Source of the DNA: Podaxis mareebaensis
Taxonomy: Eukaryota > Basidiomycota > Agaricomycetes > Agaricales > Agaricaceae
Assembly (NCBI GenBank): GCA_018524725.1
Contig: JAEUWP010000470.1
Coordinates: 186,001 to 250,000 of the forward strand
DNA: 64,000 nucleotides
Direction: 5' to 3'
A program made the position numbers and the translations under genes. Positions 60,373 through 64,000 of this stretch are shown here, one piece after another. Under the pieces are notes generated by a model. That model was not told the DNA's origin. It ran no database searches and saw nothing but the letters and a program-made list of their open reading frames with translations. Position 1 is the stretch's first letter, and each line of letters starts with the position of its first letter.

Positions 60373-61452
60373 TTACTTCGTAGACACTGCCCCTGGTTTT
60401 CCTTGCGGTGTGCGGCGTGTTTTTGCCATGATTTTTCCTCGCATTCTTGCCTCTTTGGCTGCCTTCATATCTCGAGGGGCTGTCGTTCGGAGTTGTTTGA
60501 TATGGGTTTGGACATAAGATCTGCCGGGCTGCGAAGAAAACCAAGGGGCTGTGACAAGCGGTATCGTACTTGCTGTTGCTAGTCGTCCACTTGCGGCCAC
60601 CGAACTGGACTGCAAAAAACCAACAAGAGGAAAGGAGATCAGCCACCAACTTCCGGTGAAAAATGGAGATTTACATCAATCGCGAGAGCGGCCAGCCTTC
60701 TGACACCCATCGCCTGAGCAAGCGGTGCTTCTGCTCCCTTTGGTAAAGGTACCAAGATAGTTGGAGGTAGATCCGATTGCCGTAATGCGTTGTATGTCGC
60801 AACAAGATGAGGAAGATGATCAATGAGCACGGGCGGATCTACGTCTGCTCGACAGACGAAGAGGTATCTGATTATGGGTTTGTGCTCCTCGATGTGTTCG
60901 ATATCATCGGTAGATTTAAGAACGATTTTAGGCCGGGAGTACTCGATCTGAGCTTCTAATTGCTTCGTGACTGCATTGATACCACATATCAAGGATTTCA
61001 GGATCAAGGGAGGTTCCGGTCCATCCGCGGTATCAGGGAGTGCCAAGGGATCTGTCTGTATCTCGGAAGATAGTCCTCGGTCAACAACATCCATATTTCC
61101 GCCCGTCGTCCGACCCTCAGCATCTCGATATTGCGGGCCATTGATGACTTCCAAACGCCTTTTCCGTGCTCTGGTATTCGCACAACACTTCTGGTGATAC
61201 TCGGCGACACCATCTAAGAGATCTAGGAGATGGGCCAGAATGGAATTCTGAACATTTGGAGGTACGGAGGGCCTAAGAAAATACCGTTCATTACTTTCTC
61301 TTCCAAGGTTAAAGGCACAACCACAATCACCACGGTACCCTATGGGGGTTGTCCAGCACACCTTTGAACACAATTTTCCGGTCCCCGCTATCTCGGAGCT
61401 TCGCACGTTGGGAGCGGTGGCTATGAGCTTTGACAATATTTTCCCGAGCCAT
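60373..61452 (-). CDS. POP3: RNase P/MRP subunit POP3-like protein
   Basis: Minus-strand exons 61452-61331, 61272-60675 and 60609-60373 give 318 aa. Start region: SGDRKIVFKGVLDNPHRVPW, then PSVPPNVQNSILAHLLDLLD, matching the N-terminal Pop3 signature. A central L7Ae-like fold follows (IIRYLFVCRADVDPPVLIDH, LPHLVATYNALRQSDLPPTI, LVPLPKGAEAPLAQAMGVRR). The C-terminus is basic (KAAKEARMRGKIMAKTRR). Pop3 acts in tRNA and rRNA precursor processing in the nucleus/nucleolus. The first intron has a weak donor (GTGATT), but the join restores VPW-PSVPP. Confidence 0.85.
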
Positions 61453-61889
61453 ATACATAATAGCACTGAAGATGCAAGGAGTCCACACCGATTATGTGAA
61501 TGAAAAATGCTGGAGATGTGTCGGACTCGGTAATCAAATGCAACACCATATTCGACTAACTTCGCACGCCTCCATTATTAATATTAAGCGCCTACCATAC
61601 TATGGCGACCGGCGCTTGAGGGTCTGGCTGTGTCAAACTAAGTCATAACTCTTTCCACAGTACTCCGAAACCCCCTATTGTGACTACGTTACCTCATCCA
61701 AAGATCTACAGGACTCAACAGCGTGTTTCCCTGGTTCAATAGCAAGATGCTCATGTTCAGCTGCGCCTCCTTCGAGCCATCTCCGCATATGGATGAACGC
61801 CGTGGCGTAAAAAATCTTATAAGCAGTATAACGAAGAAGTATGGTCCAGACGATCCTCACAGTTCCCTGCCCTCTCGGATAATTCTGAC
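61453..61889. other. Divergent intergenic region
   Basis: These 437 bases lie between the starts of POP3 and the acetyltransferase gene; no gene seen. Confidence 0.55.
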
Positions 61890-63053
61890 ATGCCCGCTAC
61901 TACTACTCAAATCGTCACTCGGGTGTTTACCTCTGCCATTCCTCTGCTCAATGCGCACTGGTCGGCCTTCAAGGGTTCCCAGGAGGAATTCAATATCATG
62001 TATCCACAGATGGCCCAAGCAGTCAAACAAGAGTTTGACGGCTCCTTCGGAAATGATACTTTTTGGATCGTTTGCGACTCTGGCGTTCAAAACGAAGTGC
62101 CCGACCTCGTCCTAGCCTGCAGCGAAAGCTCGCACGGCCACAAATTACCCATCTTCATCGCTTCCTCCCTTCCCATCGCGACACTCTCAAACCCAGACTT
62201 CCTCATTCCCCGATTACGGAGACTGGTAAATGCACTCTATGACGAGCTCACTAAACCTGGCGCGTCTGGTGTATCTAGGGTGTTTTCTGTGTTTGCCGTT
62301 GCCCCAATAACTACTGCCTTTGCCGAGATCTGGACGGCTAAAACGGGTATCGCACCTGAACCCGAGCCCTACTACTCGGCAACATATGCACGCTGTACCA
62401 AGCAGAGTTTCAGAAACAAGCAGTTCACCATCCTTGGTGAAACAACATATGACCTGAGGCTCGCGGTCGAGAAGGACTTGGATCCCGTAGCGCAGTTGTG
62501 CTATGATTTTGCCTTGACATCGGTACGCAAAAACAATCCCTGCTTTTCCGTGAACGTATGCTCACATACCTCTTTCAGCCGCCTTTTGGTCAGACCTACC
62601 CAGAGGCTCGCAAGGAGGCAGAGTTTTTAATAAACAACAAGCAAGTTTGGGTTCATACAATCAACCGTCCGGGCGCAATGGAAGAAGTTGCATCTATCGT
62701 CGCCGTCACACGTGAAAGCGCCAACGTCTCTGCGATAACGAAAGTTTATACGAACCCGAACTGGCGCGGTAAGCGCTGTGCCGAACGTCTGGTACGCCAT
62801 GTTACCAAGACGTGAGTCTTCTCACATTGCCTCGTCGTATCTTAGCTGATCCTTTACTAGTCTACTCCACAAACGCAACAAAGATGCTGTCGTACTCTAC
62901 GTAGGACGTGCGAACCCGGCACGAAAGGTGTATCAACGTGTTGGTTTCACTGGTCCCGGTGGTGAAGCATTGTGCAGTGAGCAACACTTGAGCGCGGGAC
63001 ACTGGCTGGAGTTGGGTTTTGATCAGAAGAAAGTCGAGCTTGGTCATTGGTAA
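61890..63053 (+). CDS. GNAT-family N-acetyltransferase
   Basis: Exons 61890-62522, 62579-62811 and 62861-63053 give 352 aa. The C-terminal ~130 residues are a GNAT fold of the FR47 type: VWVHTINRPGAMEEVASIVA, VSAITKVYTNPNWRGKRCAE as the acetyl-CoA loop (RGKRCAERLV), then DAVVLYVGRANPARKVYQRV and GFTGPGG. The first ~210 residues are less conserved but collinear with fungal homologues. Substrate is unknown. Confidence 0.85.
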
Positions 63054-63916
63054 AGGACATCGATCGTTGGAAGGACCCTACCACGGTTTCGAATGAATCA
63101 TAGATCATGATCCACAATTAACGGGCGGATGATGATGCCCTCCCCCACACGCTATTTGTAGCTTTAGTTGGCTTCGTGTATTTATAATCCCTGCCTCCTC
63201 TGCGGATTCCAGTACTGAAACGATTAATTACGGACAATTATTCCAAATTATGGACAATTATCGATGACAAACAGTCTTCGCTGGCCCTGGGCTTGAAAGC
63301 TTGAATTTGACGCACCGACTCTGAGCGACTTTTTCAGGACCACATGTGACCAATCAATCCGGGTTGCCGTCATTCCTGCATCATTCCATTTCTGTAACTT
63401 CAACAAAAACTGCATCCTATCGCTGCTCACAAGCGCTCATAATCGAAAGTGATCTGTACCTACTCGAGACCCGTAACAGTCAAGCCCAAATCATTCCCTT
63501 TCGAACGCTCATGTTAAGGCCCAGGATCCAGTTCATCTCGATCAGCCGAGCTTCCTTTGACTCACAGCCCCGGTTCATCGTGCCATAACACTCTTCTTAC
63601 CGCTGATGTCAAATACGTCTGCACGGGCTGCTGCTGAGCTGAAATCGATTTTGGGGCATCACGGCGCACGTTTGAATCAAAAGCAGTATTGACTCGTGCA
63701 GACTCTGAGCGGGCCGTGTTCAGTCATCACGTCACTTTGGAACAACCAAAGGAAGGACCTAAGTATCTCTTTCATCTCTTTCGACGGAGGCGGAACGCGC
63801 GCGGTTAATTTCAAACTCCTTGAGCACTAGACACTGGAACACTGGCACATTCGAGTATTGGTCGATACGGTCGCAGATGGGCGCTCCGACGGCGCTTCTT
63901 GAGGGACTGTTCCAGG
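63054..63916. other. Intergenic region with small direct repeat
   Basis: About 0.86 kb with no supported gene. The 9-mer ggacaatta occurs at 63232-63240 and again at 63252-63260, a 20-bp spacing. Otherwise unremarkable. Confidence 0.5.
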
Positions 63917-63958
63917 ATGAGTGACGATTGGCTCCTGCTCAGGTTTCACTTCGAATAT
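63917..63958 (+). CDS. Possible first exon of a gene cut by the window edge
   Basis: ATG at 63917 opens 14 codons (MSDDWLLLRFHFEY) that end exactly at a consensus donor GTAAGT at 63959. The continuation lies beyond the window. A different ATG at 63877 (MGAPTALLEG) is out of frame and stops quickly. The evidence is only the start-donor pairing, so confidence is low. Confidence 0.3.
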
Positions 63959-64000
63959 GTAAGTTACACTGTCTATTGGGGGTATTTTTTTCTTCCTATC

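Overview
The window is nuclear DNA of a mushroom-forming basidiomycete (Agaricomycetes, probably Agaricales; the species cannot be named from the sequence). The evidence is a dense gene set with many short GT-AG introns of about 48-80 nt, CTNAN-type branch sites, and above all the A (HD, homeodomain) mating-type locus with its classic neighbours. Gene models were built by hand: open reading frames were joined at splice sites so that reading phase and family similarity are both kept across each junction. Nearly all models close on an exact codon count.

Region 1 (1-15.5 kb) is the mating-type region. It runs glycogenin (+), a small LEA-like gene (+), the beta-flanking gene (+), a degenerate HD2-like fragment (-), a 5'-truncated second copy of the beta-flanking gene (+), HD2 (-) and HD1 (+) transcribed divergently from a 221-bp spacer, then mitochondrial intermediate peptidase (-). 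HD1 and HD2 from different mates form the heterodimeric transcription factor that controls dikaryon development. The alternation of a full beta-fg, an HD2 remnant, a partial beta-fg and a full HD2 looks like an old tandem block duplication or a collapsed multi-pair locus. It is the most unusual structure in the window.

Region 2 (15.5-35 kb) is housekeeping: a DDT/WHIM-type chromatin protein, RuvB-like helicase RVB1, an unknown two-exon gene, a FAM32A homologue, a TMEM115 homologue, Golgi tether subunit COG1, a predicted seven-transmembrane receptor-like protein, the Sec61 gamma subunit and a mitochondrial PPR protein. A ~0.8 kb CpG-starved non-coding stretch (about 25.1-25.9 kb) looks like a decayed, formerly methylated transposon.

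Region 3 (35-64 kb) contains glycine decarboxylase P-protein, two small unknown genes (one with a PD-(D/E)XK-like pattern), RSC9-like remodeller subunit, an FBXO21-like F-box protein, RRP1, hydroxyisourate hydrolase, NEDD8-conjugating enzyme UBC12, a 2-oxoglutarate/Fe(II) oxygenase, a DUF6593 protein, aminodeoxychorismate synthase, TTI1, dCMP deaminase, RNase P subunit POP3 and a GNAT acetyltransferase. Glycine decarboxylase and aminodeoxychorismate synthase are known long-range neighbours of the A locus in other mushrooms, so the whole window is one syntenic A-locus neighbourhood. No tRNA, rRNA or CRISPR was recognised.
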